Shown: piece after piece, positions 7,384-15,625 of the stretch | Layout: each line of letters starts with the position of its first letter | How positions within the stretch are numbered: the stretch's first letter is position 1 | Notes under the pieces: model-generated | Seen by the model: only the letters and a program-made list of their open reading frames with translations | What the model was told of the DNA's origin: nothing | Database searches by the model: none | Assembly (NCBI GenBank): GCA_900770665.1 | Contig: CAAGKZ010000015.1 | Coordinates: 16,711-80,710, forward strand | Origin: Bacteroidaceae bacterium | GTDB lineage: Bacteria > Bacteroidota > Bacteroidia > Bacteroidales > Bacteroidaceae | DNA: 64,000 nt | Reading direction: 5' to 3' | Made by a program: the position numbers and the translations under genes

Positions 7384-8352
7384 TCAACAAAAGATTATGA
7401 ATGTCAACGTTACGGCACTTACCAGCATCCACAGTATAACACCTTGCAACAATGGTTTTACGCCCACTTGTCTTATCACTGCAGGCGACAGAGATGCACC
7501 AATGAAAAACATTGTCAATGTAAGGCATTTACGGGCTACCCCATTTATTGTCCAGCCCACCTGCGGAGCAGCGTCAAGCAGATAGGTATTCACCAGCATT
7601 GCAACAACAAACCACAAGATAAACCAAGGCAACTTTATTTTTTTGTCCTTGCTGCGGAATATCACGCAGGTGAGAAGGGCAACAGGAATAATCCACAAAG
7701 CACGTGTAAGCTTTATGGTAGTTGCAACTTCCAGAGCTGTCTCACTATAGGCTGCACCTGCACCCACCACCGAGCTTGTGTCGTGTATGGCAATTGCAGC
7801 CCAAGTGCCGAACTGCACATCGTCCAAACCTAAATATCGCCCTATTGGTGGGAAGAGGAAAAGCGCTACTGCATTAAGTATAAAGACTGTGCCAAGCGCA
7901 ACAGACATTTCACTATCCTTCGCTTTTATCACAGGCCCCACTGCTGCTATTGCACTTCCACCACATATGGCTGTGCCCGAACTTATCAGATATGATGTGT
8001 TTTTGTCGACCTTCAACAACAGACGCCCTACAAACCATCCCACCAATAATGTTCCGAAAACTGAAATTACAGTAAACATCATACCCTCTTTACCCGATGC
8101 CAATGAAGCCTCAACATTCATGCCGAAGCCGAGTCCGACAATGGAATATTGCAACAGTTGCTTTGACATTTTCTTGTTGAAAGCAGGGAATGGCAAGCCA
8201 CATACAAGCGCAAAAGCCAAACCAAGAAACAATACTACCGGTGGTGTTGCCCATGAACCAAGAAAATCAATACCTGGAATCTCTGATGCAATCAAAGCCA
8301 CTACTATCACAGCAAGCAGTGTCACATATATTATTCCTGAATGTTTTTTCAT
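7384..8352 (-). CDS. YeiH family putative exporter (UPF0324)
   Basis: A membrane protein of 322 residues from the ATG at 8350-8352 with about ten hydrophobic helices. Family hallmarks are the segments GLGFGMNVE, SSGTAICGGSAIAAVGPVIKA, and IAIHDTSSVVGAG. Homologues are annotated as putative sulfate or sulfonate exporters; the substrate has rarely been tested. An in-frame ATG 17 codons upstream exists but would put a polar segment before the first helix, so the shorter start is preferred. The gene lies 95 bases downstream of the beta-galactosidase gene on the same strand, beyond a terminator hairpin. No clear promoter of its own was seen in that gap. Confidence 0.85.
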   Translation of the reverse strand: MKKHSGIIYVTLLAVIVVALIASEIPGIDFLGSWATPPVVLFLGLAFALVCGLPFPAFNKKMSKQLLQYSIVGLGFGMNVEASLASGKEGMMFTVISVFGTLLVGWFVGRLLLKVDKNTSYLISSGTAICGGSAIAAVGPVIKAKDSEMSVALGTVFILNAVALFLFPPIGRYLGLDDVQFGTWAAIAIHDTSSVVGAGAAYSETALEVATTIKLTRALWIIPVALLTCVIFRSKDKKIKLPWFILWFVVAMLVNTYLLDAAPQVGWTINGVARKCLTLTMFFIGASLSPAVIRQVGVKPLLQGVILWMLVSAVTLTFIIFC

Positions 8353-8397
8353 AATATTATTTTTTCTTTGATTAGAATGAACATTTATTCTATAAGA

Positions 8398-8437
8398 ATA
8401 CAATCAGAGCCCGGTTATCACCAGGCTCTGATTGTAT
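8398..8437 (-). terminator. Hairpin after the beta-galactosidase gene
   Basis: A perfect 14-bp stem (8398-8411 with 8424-8437) with a 12-base loop, starting 11 bases after the beta-galactosidase stop. There is no strong T run on the minus strand, so termination may be partial and some read-through into the YeiH-like gene is possible. Confidence 0.75.
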
Positions 8438-8447
8438 ATAATTGCAA

Positions 8448-11400
8448 TTACCATTTCAAGAACCTGTGTGTACGCACCGCGCCATTCTCCTTGATGACAA
8501 GGATGTACGCGCCCTGTGGCTGGCCGGCAAGCGACACTGCAACAGCCGCGCCATTGGCTACAGACTTGCCTATCGACATGCCGCCAAGATTATAGACCGC
8601 AACAGCGGTTCCTGCAGCAATGCCATTGCAGATGACACTCTCTGTAGCCTTGTCATATTCAACCTCACAGGCATTCACACCAACCTTTTCAATACCGGTA
8701 TCGGCACCGTTTATTGTGCTCACGCGCAATGTATGTGTGTATGTCTGGGATGAAGGACAATGATACTGGCTCTCTGTGCCAGGGCCACAGCTGCCGTTAC
8801 CCAAACCGCGCTGCATGTAGTCGAAAGTTGCATACACAACATCGTCCTTCTTCAAGTCCCAAGGATGAAGTTGCGGGGTAAGATACTGACGCTGGTCGTA
8901 GTGTGAAAGTGAGAATGACACCACTCCCTGAGCCTCAATCTTGATTGTGTTGCCATTTTCGGGGTTCCACATTGTAAGGTCGCGCAATGCCATGCGGTTA
9001 CCGTGTGACTGTGGATGTGGATACATCTCGAACATATCGTCAACGGTTGTTGTATAACGGCCAAGGAAAGAACCTGTCTGGCGGTCGATATAATTTTCCC
9101 ATGGACCTTTTGCATAATACTCGACATTCTCATAGCCTGCAGGGAACAGCATATCAAGGCCAATGCGGCGCAGACCCGAATTCTTTGGAGAGTACTGCAC
9201 CTTCATATCCACAACTCCACTTGAATAGACCGAATATGTAATTACGTATGGACACTGGTTGTGGTTCACATTGACAGTAATATTACAGGTCTTGCCATCG
9301 CCTGAACGTGCGCTTGTAACTGTTGCCGAGTTGATTGATGTATCCTTGTCGCCGAACTTGTGCTCACCGTAAGGGCTCTCGTTCTCAATCCAGCGGATGT
9401 TGCTGTAAACAGGATACTTGCCTGGCTCAACAACCTGCACACCATTTGCAATCCACTCAGTGATGAAGCCTTGCGCATCGACCTTGAAGCTTATCTTGCT
9501 GTTCGATACTGACACGCCGTTGCTCTTCTCTACAGTGAGAGCCTCATCACCCTGGGCAGCTGTCTGCAATGCACTGCGTGACTGCAATACAAACTGTTCG
9601 CTTGCCATTGGATAACCGGCGTCGCACCAATCCTCGGCCTCTTTCTTGAGCAGTTCCACATTAAGAGCATACTCTTTACCCTGCTCCATTGCTGTTGCAA
9701 TAGTCAATGGCACAGCAGATGTCGCTCCGGGAACGGTCGATGGGATTGCCACGGTGTTTGTCTCAACCACCTCACCATTGCAGAGCACTGTATAGCGCAA
9801 CGTAAAGTCATCTAGGTCTGTAAAGTTATATTTATTCTTGACCTGAAGCACACCGTTGCCGTATGTGAATTTCACAAACTGGTACACTTTCTTCACTTCG
9901 GTGAGTTTTGCAGTCCATGCACGGTCGGCAGTGATTACACCATTGTTCAAGAAGTTACCCTGGTGAGGACCCGGATAGTCGTAACCCGAGGTATATTTTG
10001 GGAAGCCATTCTGTTCTATTGCACCGTTCTTTATATCCTGTGGATTATAGATTCCCTGGTCAACCCAATCCCATATACAACCACCGATACCATACTTGCT
10101 ACCTTCGATAATGTCCCAATAATCTTGCAGGTTACCCACAGCATTACCCATTGCGTGGGCATACTCGCAAAGGAAGAACGGCTCACCGCCAATGCTGCTG
10201 TTGCAATGGTTACGTGTGTAATCAAGATTCGGGTACATCTTTGAATCCATATCGGTATTCTTTGCAGAATTCACGTTAGAGTAACCCTCGTAGTGCACAG
10301 GACGTGAATCGAGAGCCTTAGTTGCCGAGTATGTAGCATCGAAGTTGACACCTGTACCCGACTCGTTACCGAGTGACCAGAACACCACAGAAGGATGGTT
10401 GCGGTCGCGTATTACCATACGTACGGTGCGATCAACATACTGCGCCTGCCATGTAGGATCGTTAGAGATGCTGTTGTCCTTCTTGTCGCTCCAGCTCTTG
10501 TGGCACTCCACATCGGCCTCGTCCATACAGTAAAGACCGTAGTAATCGAACATTGCATACATCTTGGCAGCGCGTGGATAGTGGCTCGCGCGCACAAGGT
10601 TTACATTGGCCTGCTTCATCAACTCAATATCCCTGAACATTGTGGCAACATCCATTGTGCGGCCATAAAGCGGATGTGTATCCTGTGTGTTGACACCCTT
10701 GAAATATACACGCTGGCCATTGATGAGCACAACGCCATTCTTTATCTCAATGGTGCGGAAACCGAACTTTGTAGAGAATACCATCTCCTCGTTGCCTGCA
10801 GCATCCTTCTGACGGACAATGACGGTATAGAGGTTTGGTGTCTCCGAAGTCCATGGCAAAAGTGAAGAGAGAGCATCAAATGCAACATTCTTCTTCATGC
10901 TCTTTACGCCGGCTGCCATTTCCACAGCCTCACTCTTCGTTGCCACCACATTACCGTCGGGAGCAACAAGCTCAACCTCAAGAACCTTGCTTGCTGCCTC
11001 ACCGCCACGGTTGTCAATCTCAAGCGCAACATTCATGCTACCGCCATCGAATGTAGAATTGAGATTGCTTGTGATATAATGGTCGCATACGAAAGTCTTT
11101 GGTGTAGCATAGAGATATACATCGCGGTGCATACCGCTCATGTGGAACATATCCTGTCCCTCAAGATACGAAGCATCGCTCCAACGGAACACCTGAACGC
11201 AGATGTTGTTCTCGCCGGTGCGCACATGGGCACTCAAATCGAACTCGTGGTCGTTGTTTCCCCCCTGGGTATAACCTACATATTCACCGTTGACCCACAC
11301 AAATGCAGCACTGTAGAGACCATCGAAATGCAGGAACACATTCTTTGCATCCCAACCCGCAGGCAAAGTGAATGTACGGCGGTATGAGCCTACTGGGTTA

Positions 11401-12713
11401 TCACCAACGCCATCGACCTTATTCTTGATATAAGGAGGATTATTGAGGAATGCATACTCCACGTTCACATAGAGCGGAAGGTCGTAGCCCTTCATCTCCC
11501 AACATGATGGAACATCTATGTTGTCCCATGCAGAGACATCGGCGTCGTTACCCCAGAAATCATCCTCGCCCGGACGAACCGACGGCTCTGGAACGAGATT
11601 GAATTTCCATGTACCGTTGAGCGACAGATAATCGGCCTTCTCGGGAGTAAGCCATGCCTTGTTGTAGTTGACATCGGCCTTCATTGCATCTGTATTGCTG
11701 TAAGGGATGAATGTTGCACGTGCAGCCTCCTTGTTCTCCTCGAACACCTGCTGATTCTCCCAATAGTCACCCACCGGGCCTGCTGCCACTGTAAAGAAGA
11801 ACTTGCTGTTGTCGCCATCCTTGTCGGTAGAAGCAATGAGCCTGCCACCACTCACCTTCAGATAGTACTTTGTTCCTTTATATGTACCGGTGAGATAGAA
11901 GTAACCGTCGCCGGCCTCTTCAAGGTTCACGTTCTGGTTCTCATTACCGCTCTCTGTGGTATATACAAGCGGTGTCCTGTCAGCCTGGAGGTACATATCC
12001 ATCGAGAGGTTGCAGCTGTTCGATGTAAATACGAAACCAGTCTTACCGTTTGAGAGTCTCCATGTCTGGGTATCGTCACCCTCAACGTAAGGCTTCACGT
12101 CAATGAGTGCTGCAAGCTTGCCGTCTGCAGGTGCGGTCATTACACTCTTTGTTGCAACATTGCTTATGACATAGCTCTTGCCGGCATAGACCTTGGCCTG
12201 TGAGAACTGCTTGCCTGTATTGTGGAAGAAGTAGAGAATATCCTCGGGGGCATACTCTGTGAGCATCATCGGATAGCCGTCATTATCCACTGCAAGGAAC
12301 TGGTATGGATTCGAAGAGTTTGCCATGCGGTTATATCCATCGCCGGGAGCCACAATCTTGAAACGCTGGTTGGGGTTCGCAGGCTCATAGTTCCACTGCA
12401 CGGGATGACCTACTCCGGGAGCCATATCAAGCGCCTTACCCGATGTAGGATTCACAAATGAAAAGACTCCATCGGTCTCAGTTGGGTACATGGCCCACTC
12501 CTGTCCGGCACTGGCCTCATTGCCATCGGCAAAGACTATGCGCGCATCGTTATTAACATTGTCGCCATTGGAGAGAAATTTTTTGTTGGCAAAATTCTCG
12601 ATACGATAAATCGTAACTTTTTCAACTGTCGGTTCCAGTTCCTGGGCTACAAGTTGCTGCAATGGAATAAACATTGCGAGCAATGCCCAAAAGAGATGAG
12701 ATGCTTTTTTCAT
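8448..12713 (-). CDS. Secreted GH2 beta-galactosidase with ricin-like domains and type IX sorting tail
   Basis: A protein of 1421 residues from the ATG at 12711-12713, which starts a good signal peptide (MKKASHLFWALLAMF...QLVAQ). Residues of about 30-310 form two ricin-type trefoil-like segments (for example SGKALDMAPG...QW...NPNQRFKI). Then come the GH2 jelly-roll, immunoglobulin-like and TIM-barrel domains. The acid/base Glu784 lies in WSLGNESG and the nucleophile Glu850 in FLCEYAHAMGN, both as in E. coli LacZ. The LacZ-type small-chain sandwich follows (GYENVEYYAKGPWENYIDR). The last 75 residues (AVYNLGGM...GAYILVIKENGAVRTHRFLK) look like a type A C-terminal sorting domain for type IX secretion. 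It should remove terminal beta-galactose from host or diet glycans at the cell surface. A fucosidase gene is divergent to it. Confidence 0.93.
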   Translation of the reverse strand: MKKASHLFWALLAMFIPLQQLVAQELEPTVEKVTIYRIENFANKKFLSNGDNVNNDARIVFADGNEASAGQEWAMYPTETDGVFSFVNPTSGKALDMAPGVGHPVQWNYEPANPNQRFKIVAPGDGYNRMANSSNPYQFLAVDNDGYPMMLTEYAPEDILYFFHNTGKQFSQAKVYAGKSYVISNVATKSVMTAPADGKLAALIDVKPYVEGDDTQTWRLSNGKTGFVFTSNSCNLSMDMYLQADRTPLVYTTESGNENQNVNLEEAGDGYFYLTGTYKGTKYYLKVSGGRLIASTDKDGDNSKFFFTVAAGPVGDYWENQQVFEENKEAARATFIPYSNTDAMKADVNYNKAWLTPEKADYLSLNGTWKFNLVPEPSVRPGEDDFWGNDADVSAWDNIDVPSCWEMKGYDLPLYVNVEYAFLNNPPYIKNKVDGVGDNPVGSYRRTFTLPAGWDAKNVFLHFDGLYSAAFVWVNGEYVGYTQGGNNDHEFDLSAHVRTGENNICVQVFRWSDASYLEGQDMFHMSGMHRDVYLYATPKTFVCDHYITSNLNSTFDGGSMNVALEIDNRGGEAASKVLEVELVAPDGNVVATKSEAVEMAAGVKSMKKNVAFDALSSLLPWTSETPNLYTVIVRQKDAAGNEEMVFSTKFGFRTIEIKNGVVLINGQRVYFKGVNTQDTHPLYGRTMDVATMFRDIELMKQANVNLVRASHYPRAAKMYAMFDYYGLYCMDEADVECHKSWSDKKDNSISNDPTWQAQYVDRTVRMVIRDRNHPSVVFWSLGNESGTGVNFDATYSATKALDSRPVHYEGYSNVNSAKNTDMDSKMYPNLDYTRNHCNSSIGGEPFFLCEYAHAMGNAVGNLQDYWDIIEGSKYGIGGCIWDWVDQGIYNPQDIKNGAIEQNGFPKYTSGYDYPGPHQGNFLNNGVITADRAWTAKLTEVKKVYQFVKFTYGNGVLQVKNKYNFTDLDDFTLRYTVLCNGEVVETNTVAIPSTVPGATSAVPLTIATAMEQGKEYALNVELLKKEAEDWCDAGYPMASEQFVLQSRSALQTAAQGDEALTVEKSNGVSVSNSKISFKVDAQGFITEWIANGVQVVEPGKYPVYSNIRWIENESPYGEHKFGDKDTSINSATVTSARSGDGKTCNITVNVNHNQCPYVITYSVYSSGVVDMKVQYSPKNSGLRRIGLDMLFPAGYENVEYYAKGPWENYIDRQTGSFLGRYTTTVDDMFEMYPHPQSHGNRMALRDLTMWNPENGNTIKIEAQGVVSFSLSHYDQRQYLTPQLHPWDLKKDDVVYATFDYMQRGLGNGSCGPGTESQYHCPSSQTYTHTLRVSTINGADTGIEKVGVNACEVEYDKATESVICNGIAAGTAVAVYNLGGMSIGKSVANGAAVAVSLAGQPQGAYILVIKENGAVRTHRFLKW

Positions 12714-12744
12714 ATTTGACTTGTATTGATATTTCATGTAAATG

Positions 12745-12773
12745 CAAAAATAAGATAAAATAATTAAAACAAA
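12745..12773 (-). promoter_or_regulatory. Promoter of the beta-galactosidase gene
   Basis: On the minus strand a TTTG (12770-12773) is followed after 17 bases by TATTTTTG (12745-12752), a Bacteroidetes -7 box, 31 bases before the ATG at 12713. Confidence 0.7.
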
Positions 12774-12780
12774 AGAATAA

Positions 12781-12812
12781 TTTGTACTTTTCACATTGTT
12801 CGTCTATTTTTG
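12781..12812 (+). promoter_or_regulatory. Promoter of the alpha-L-fucosidase gene
   Basis: TTTG (12781-12784), a 20-base spacer and TATTTTTG (12805-12812) match the Bacteroidetes promoter well; the ATG follows 28 bases later. It is back to back with the beta-galactosidase promoter, their -33 boxes only 7 bases apart. Confidence 0.8.
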
Positions 12813-12840
12813 CATAGAACGACAAATAAAAACACACGAT

Positions 12841-14157
12841 ATGAAATCAATCAGAAGATTTATGCAGACAGCAGTCGCAGCACTGCTGCTTGTAGCGCCG
12901 ACAGTTACAAAGGCGCAATACACCCCTACAGCTGAGAACCTGAAATCACGTCAGGAGTTTGCAGACAGCAAGTTCGGTATCTTCATCCATTGGGGTATAT
13001 ACAGCATGTTCGCACAGGGCGAGTGGTATTTGCAGAACTTCCCCATTGACAAGGCCGAGTATGCCAAGGTTGCCGATGCCTTCTACCCCCACCGTTTCAA
13101 CGCAAAGGAGTGGGTCGCAGCAATAAAGGATGCCGGTGCAAAGTATATCTGCTTCACCAGCCGCCACCACGACAGTTTCTCAATGTGGGACACCCAGCAG
13201 AGCGACTACAACATCGTTGACGCGACACCTTTCGGCCGTGATGTCATCAAGGAGCTTGCCGAGGAGTGCCACAAGCAGGGAATCAGGCTGCACTTCTACT
13301 ATTCGCATATTGACTGGGCGCGTGACGAATACCCCATTGGACGCACAGGCCGCAATGTCATTGGCCGCGACTATGAAAAAGCCGACTGGCCTGCCTATTA
13401 TGACTTCATGAACAAGCAGCTCACCGAATTGCTCACCAACTATGGCGAGATTGGCGCTATATGGTTCGACGGCAAGTGGGATCGCGACAATGACAGCATA
13501 CCTTTCAATTGGCAGCTTGACGAGCAGTATGCCCTCATCCACAGCCTGCAGCCTGCCTGCCTCATTGGGAACAACCACCACGAGACACCGTTCCCCGGCG
13601 AGGATATACAGATTTTCGAGCGCGACCTCCCCGGCGAGAACAAGGCCGGACTGAGTGGACAGAGCGTGAGCCGCCTACCCTTGGAGACCTGCCAGACAAT
13701 GAACGGCATGTGGGGTTACAAACTTGTTGACCAGAACTACAAGAGCACAGAGACACTCATCAGATTGCTTGTGAGCACATCGGGAAAGGGTGCGAACCTG
13801 CTTCTCAATGTAGGTCCACAGCCAAATGGAGAAATCCCGGCAACAGCCCTTGCACGCATGAAGGAGATGGGCGAATGGCTGCGCACCAACGGCGAGACCA
13901 TCTACGGCACAACTGCCGGTGATATCCCGGCACAGGATTGGGGTGTTACAACACGTAAGGGCGAACGTCTGTTCGTTCACATCTTCGACTGCAAGGAGAA
14001 AGAACTTACCCTGCCGCTCGGTTGCAAGGTGAAGAAAGCCTTCACATACAGCAACAAGCAGCCTGTAAAGTTCAAGAAGACAAAGGAGGGCGTAAAATTA
14101 ATGTTCAACGAGGTTCCGACAGGCATAGACTACATTGTGGAATTGATAACAAAGTAA
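12841..14157 (+). CDS. Secreted GH29 alpha-L-fucosidase
   Basis: A protein of 438 residues; the ATG at 12841 opens a signal peptide (MKSIRRFMQTAVAALLLVAPTVTKAQ) and lies after the promoter, so the in-frame ATG at 12796, inside the promoter, is rejected. GH29 hallmarks are KFGIFIHWGIYSMF, FTSRHHDSFSMWDT and HFYYSHIDW, with the nucleophile Asp210 in AIWFDGKWD, and LLLNVGPQPNGEIP near the end. The enzyme cleaves alpha-linked L-fucose from glycans with retention, probably in the periplasm or outside. A short C-terminal beta domain follows the barrel. Together with the divergent beta-galactosidase it suggests use of mucin or milk-type oligosaccharides. Confidence 0.94.
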   Translation: MKSIRRFMQTAVAALLLVAPTVTKAQYTPTAENLKSRQEFADSKFGIFIHWGIYSMFAQGEWYLQNFPIDKAEYAKVADAFYPHRFNAKEWVAAIKDAGAKYICFTSRHHDSFSMWDTQQSDYNIVDATPFGRDVIKELAEECHKQGIRLHFYYSHIDWARDEYPIGRTGRNVIGRDYEKADWPAYYDFMNKQLTELLTNYGEIGAIWFDGKWDRDNDSIPFNWQLDEQYALIHSLQPACLIGNNHHETPFPGEDIQIFERDLPGENKAGLSGQSVSRLPLETCQTMNGMWGYKLVDQNYKSTETLIRLLVSTSGKGANLLLNVGPQPNGEIPATALARMKEMGEWLRTNGETIYGTTAGDIPAQDWGVTTRKGERLFVHIFDCKEKELTLPLGCKVKKAFTYSNKQPVKFKKTKEGVKLMFNEVPTGIDYIVELITK

Positions 14158-14173
14158 TCAAAAGTACAATAGC

Positions 14174-14219
14174 TCTCCCCTTTGCCCACAAGGGGGAGTG
14201 GCTGAAAGCCGAGGGGGAT
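14174..14219 (+). repeat. REP-like G/C hairpin repeat, copy 1
   Basis: An imperfect stem (ctctcccctttg / caagggggag) followed by a GGCTGAAAGCCGAGGGGG tail, located in the 85-base gap between the fucosidase and cutC genes. A relative in the same orientation lies at 15866-15904. The hairpin may also act as a weak terminator after the fucosidase gene. Confidence 0.6.
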
Positions 14220-14242
14220 AAAAACAGTAAAAAACCCTAATT

Positions 14243-14977
14243 ATGAATAAACTTGAAATTTGCGCCGGTAGCGTGGAGAGCGCCATTGCAGCACGTGACG
14301 GCGGAGCACAACGCATTGAACTTTGCGCAGCATTGGAGGTTGGCGGCGTCACACCGTCGGCCGGAATGATTGCCGAGGCACGCAAAGTGGAAGGGCTGAC
14401 GCTCAACGTCATCATACGACCACGCGGAGGTGATTTCCTCTACAACGAGTATGAGGTTGCCTGCATGGAACAGGATATACGCACATGCAAGCAACTTGGT
14501 GTTGACGGCGTGGTCATTGGAGCGCTCACAGCCGAGGGCGACATTGACACCATAGCCTGCAAGCGGCTCATTGCAGCCGCCGGTGGAATGAGCATAACAT
14601 TCCACCGTGCATTCGATATGTGCCGCGACCCGCGCAAGGCTTTGGAGGAACTCATTGCACTCGGTTGCCACAGAGTGCTCACATCGGGACAGGCAGCAAC
14701 AGCCCAGGCGGGTATTCAACTCCTTAAGGAACTCGTTGAGCAGGCCGCCGGGCGCATAATAATCATGCCGGGCTGCGGAGTGAGCAGCGCGAACGCAGCA
14801 GCCATCCTGCAAGCGACAGGCGCAACGGAAATCCACGCATCGGCACGCAAGAGCGTGGGCAGTGGCATGCTGTTCCGCCACAGCGGAGTCTCTATGGGCA
14901 ACCCCGACAGCGATGAATATGCCCGCAAGGAGACCGATGTAAACGAAGTAAGAGCCATTGTAAGCAGCATACTATGA
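14243..14977 (+). CDS. cutC: CutC family copper homeostasis protein
   Basis: A 244-residue TIM-barrel protein, the usual CutC length. It starts with the family signature LEICAGSVESAIAARDGGAQRIELC and has RPRGGDFLYNEYE, GALTAEGDID, TFHRAFD and ILTSGQ-like segments (RVLTSGQAA). CutC is linked to copper tolerance in E. coli, although its biochemical activity is uncertain. The last four bases overlap the start of xpt (ATGA), so the two are co-translated. A copper/zinc-type permease lies convergent 650 bases further on. Confidence 0.93.
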   Translation: MNKLEICAGSVESAIAARDGGAQRIELCAALEVGGVTPSAGMIAEARKVEGLTLNVIIRPRGGDFLYNEYEVACMEQDIRTCKQLGVDGVVIGALTAEGDIDTIACKRLIAAAGGMSITFHRAFDMCRDPRKALEELIALGCHRVLTSGQAATAQAGIQLLKELVEQAAGRIIIMPGCGVSSANAAAILQATGATEIHASARKSVGSGMLFRHSGVSMGNPDSDEYARKETDVNEVRAIVSSIL

Positions 14978-15543
14978 AACAGTTGAAAGAACGTATTCTC
15001 AAAGACGGCAAATGTCTTGAGGGAGGCATACTCAAGGTCGACAACTTCATCAACCACCAAATGGATGCAGGGCTGATGATGGAGATGGCCAAGGAGATTA
15101 TAGCCCGCTTCAAGGAAACAGCCATTGACAAGGTCATTACAGTTGAGGCAAGCGGCATTGCGCCGGCAATAATGGTAGCCTATCTGCTGGATGTTCCGGT
15201 GGTCTTTGGCAAGAAGAAGGTACCGAGCACCATGGAGGGCATTATCAGAAGCGAAGTGTTCTCATTCACCAAAAGCCGTTCATATAATATCTGCCTTTGC
15301 GAAAACTACCTGCAGAAAGGCGAGCGTTGCCTTTTTGTAGATGATTTCCTTGCCAACGGCAATGCGGCACTGGGCATTCTTGACCTTGCTGCACAGGCAG
15401 GAGCTGAAGTTGTGGGAATGGCGTTCCTCATTGAAAAGGGATTCCAGGCCGGTGGTAAGATGCTGCGCGACAAAGGAATACATATTGAGTCACTCGCAAT
15501 AATTGAAAGCCTCGACAACTGCGAGATAAAGATTAAGGACTAA
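14974..15543 (+). CDS. xpt: Xanthine phosphoribosyltransferase
   Basis: A 189-residue type I phosphoribosyltransferase. It converts xanthine and PRPP to XMP in purine salvage. The family segments are LKDGKCLEGGILKVDNFINHQMD at the start, VEASGIAPA, and the PRPP-binding loop CLFVDDFLANGNAA. The start ATG overlaps the cutC stop by four bases, and a strong terminator follows 12 bases after the stop, so cutC-xpt is a two-gene unit. No purine riboswitch was seen upstream. Confidence 0.93.
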   Translation: MKQLKERILKDGKCLEGGILKVDNFINHQMDAGLMMEMAKEIIARFKETAIDKVITVEASGIAPAIMVAYLLDVPVVFGKKKVPSTMEGIIRSEVFSFTKSRSYNICLCENYLQKGERCLFVDDFLANGNAALGILDLAAQAGAEVVGMAFLIEKGFQAGGKMLRDKGIHIESLAIIESLDNCEIKIKD

Positions 15544-15555
15544 AACAGAACCAAC

Positions 15556-15601
15556 AATAAGACAGTGTGAGCAACCGGTCAGTTGCTCACACTGTCTTAT
15601 T
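15556..15601. terminator. Perfect 20-bp hairpin, bidirectional terminator
   Basis: Arms 15556-15575 and 15582-15601 are perfectly complementary over 20 bp with a 6-base loop (CGGTCA). The ends are A/T rich (AATAA...TTATT). It separates the convergent xpt and permease genes. Confidence 0.9.
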
Positions 15602-15625
15602 ATGCATTTGAACCAAAATTACAAA

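Noticed and set aside
7778..8371. 197-codon open frame opposite the YeiH-like gene
   Set aside because: Antisense shadow of a membrane-protein gene with typical helices on the other strand.
14237..14881. 214-codon open frame opposite cutC
   Set aside because: Antisense to a clear CutC gene; the Cys/His-rich composition reflects the complementary strand.
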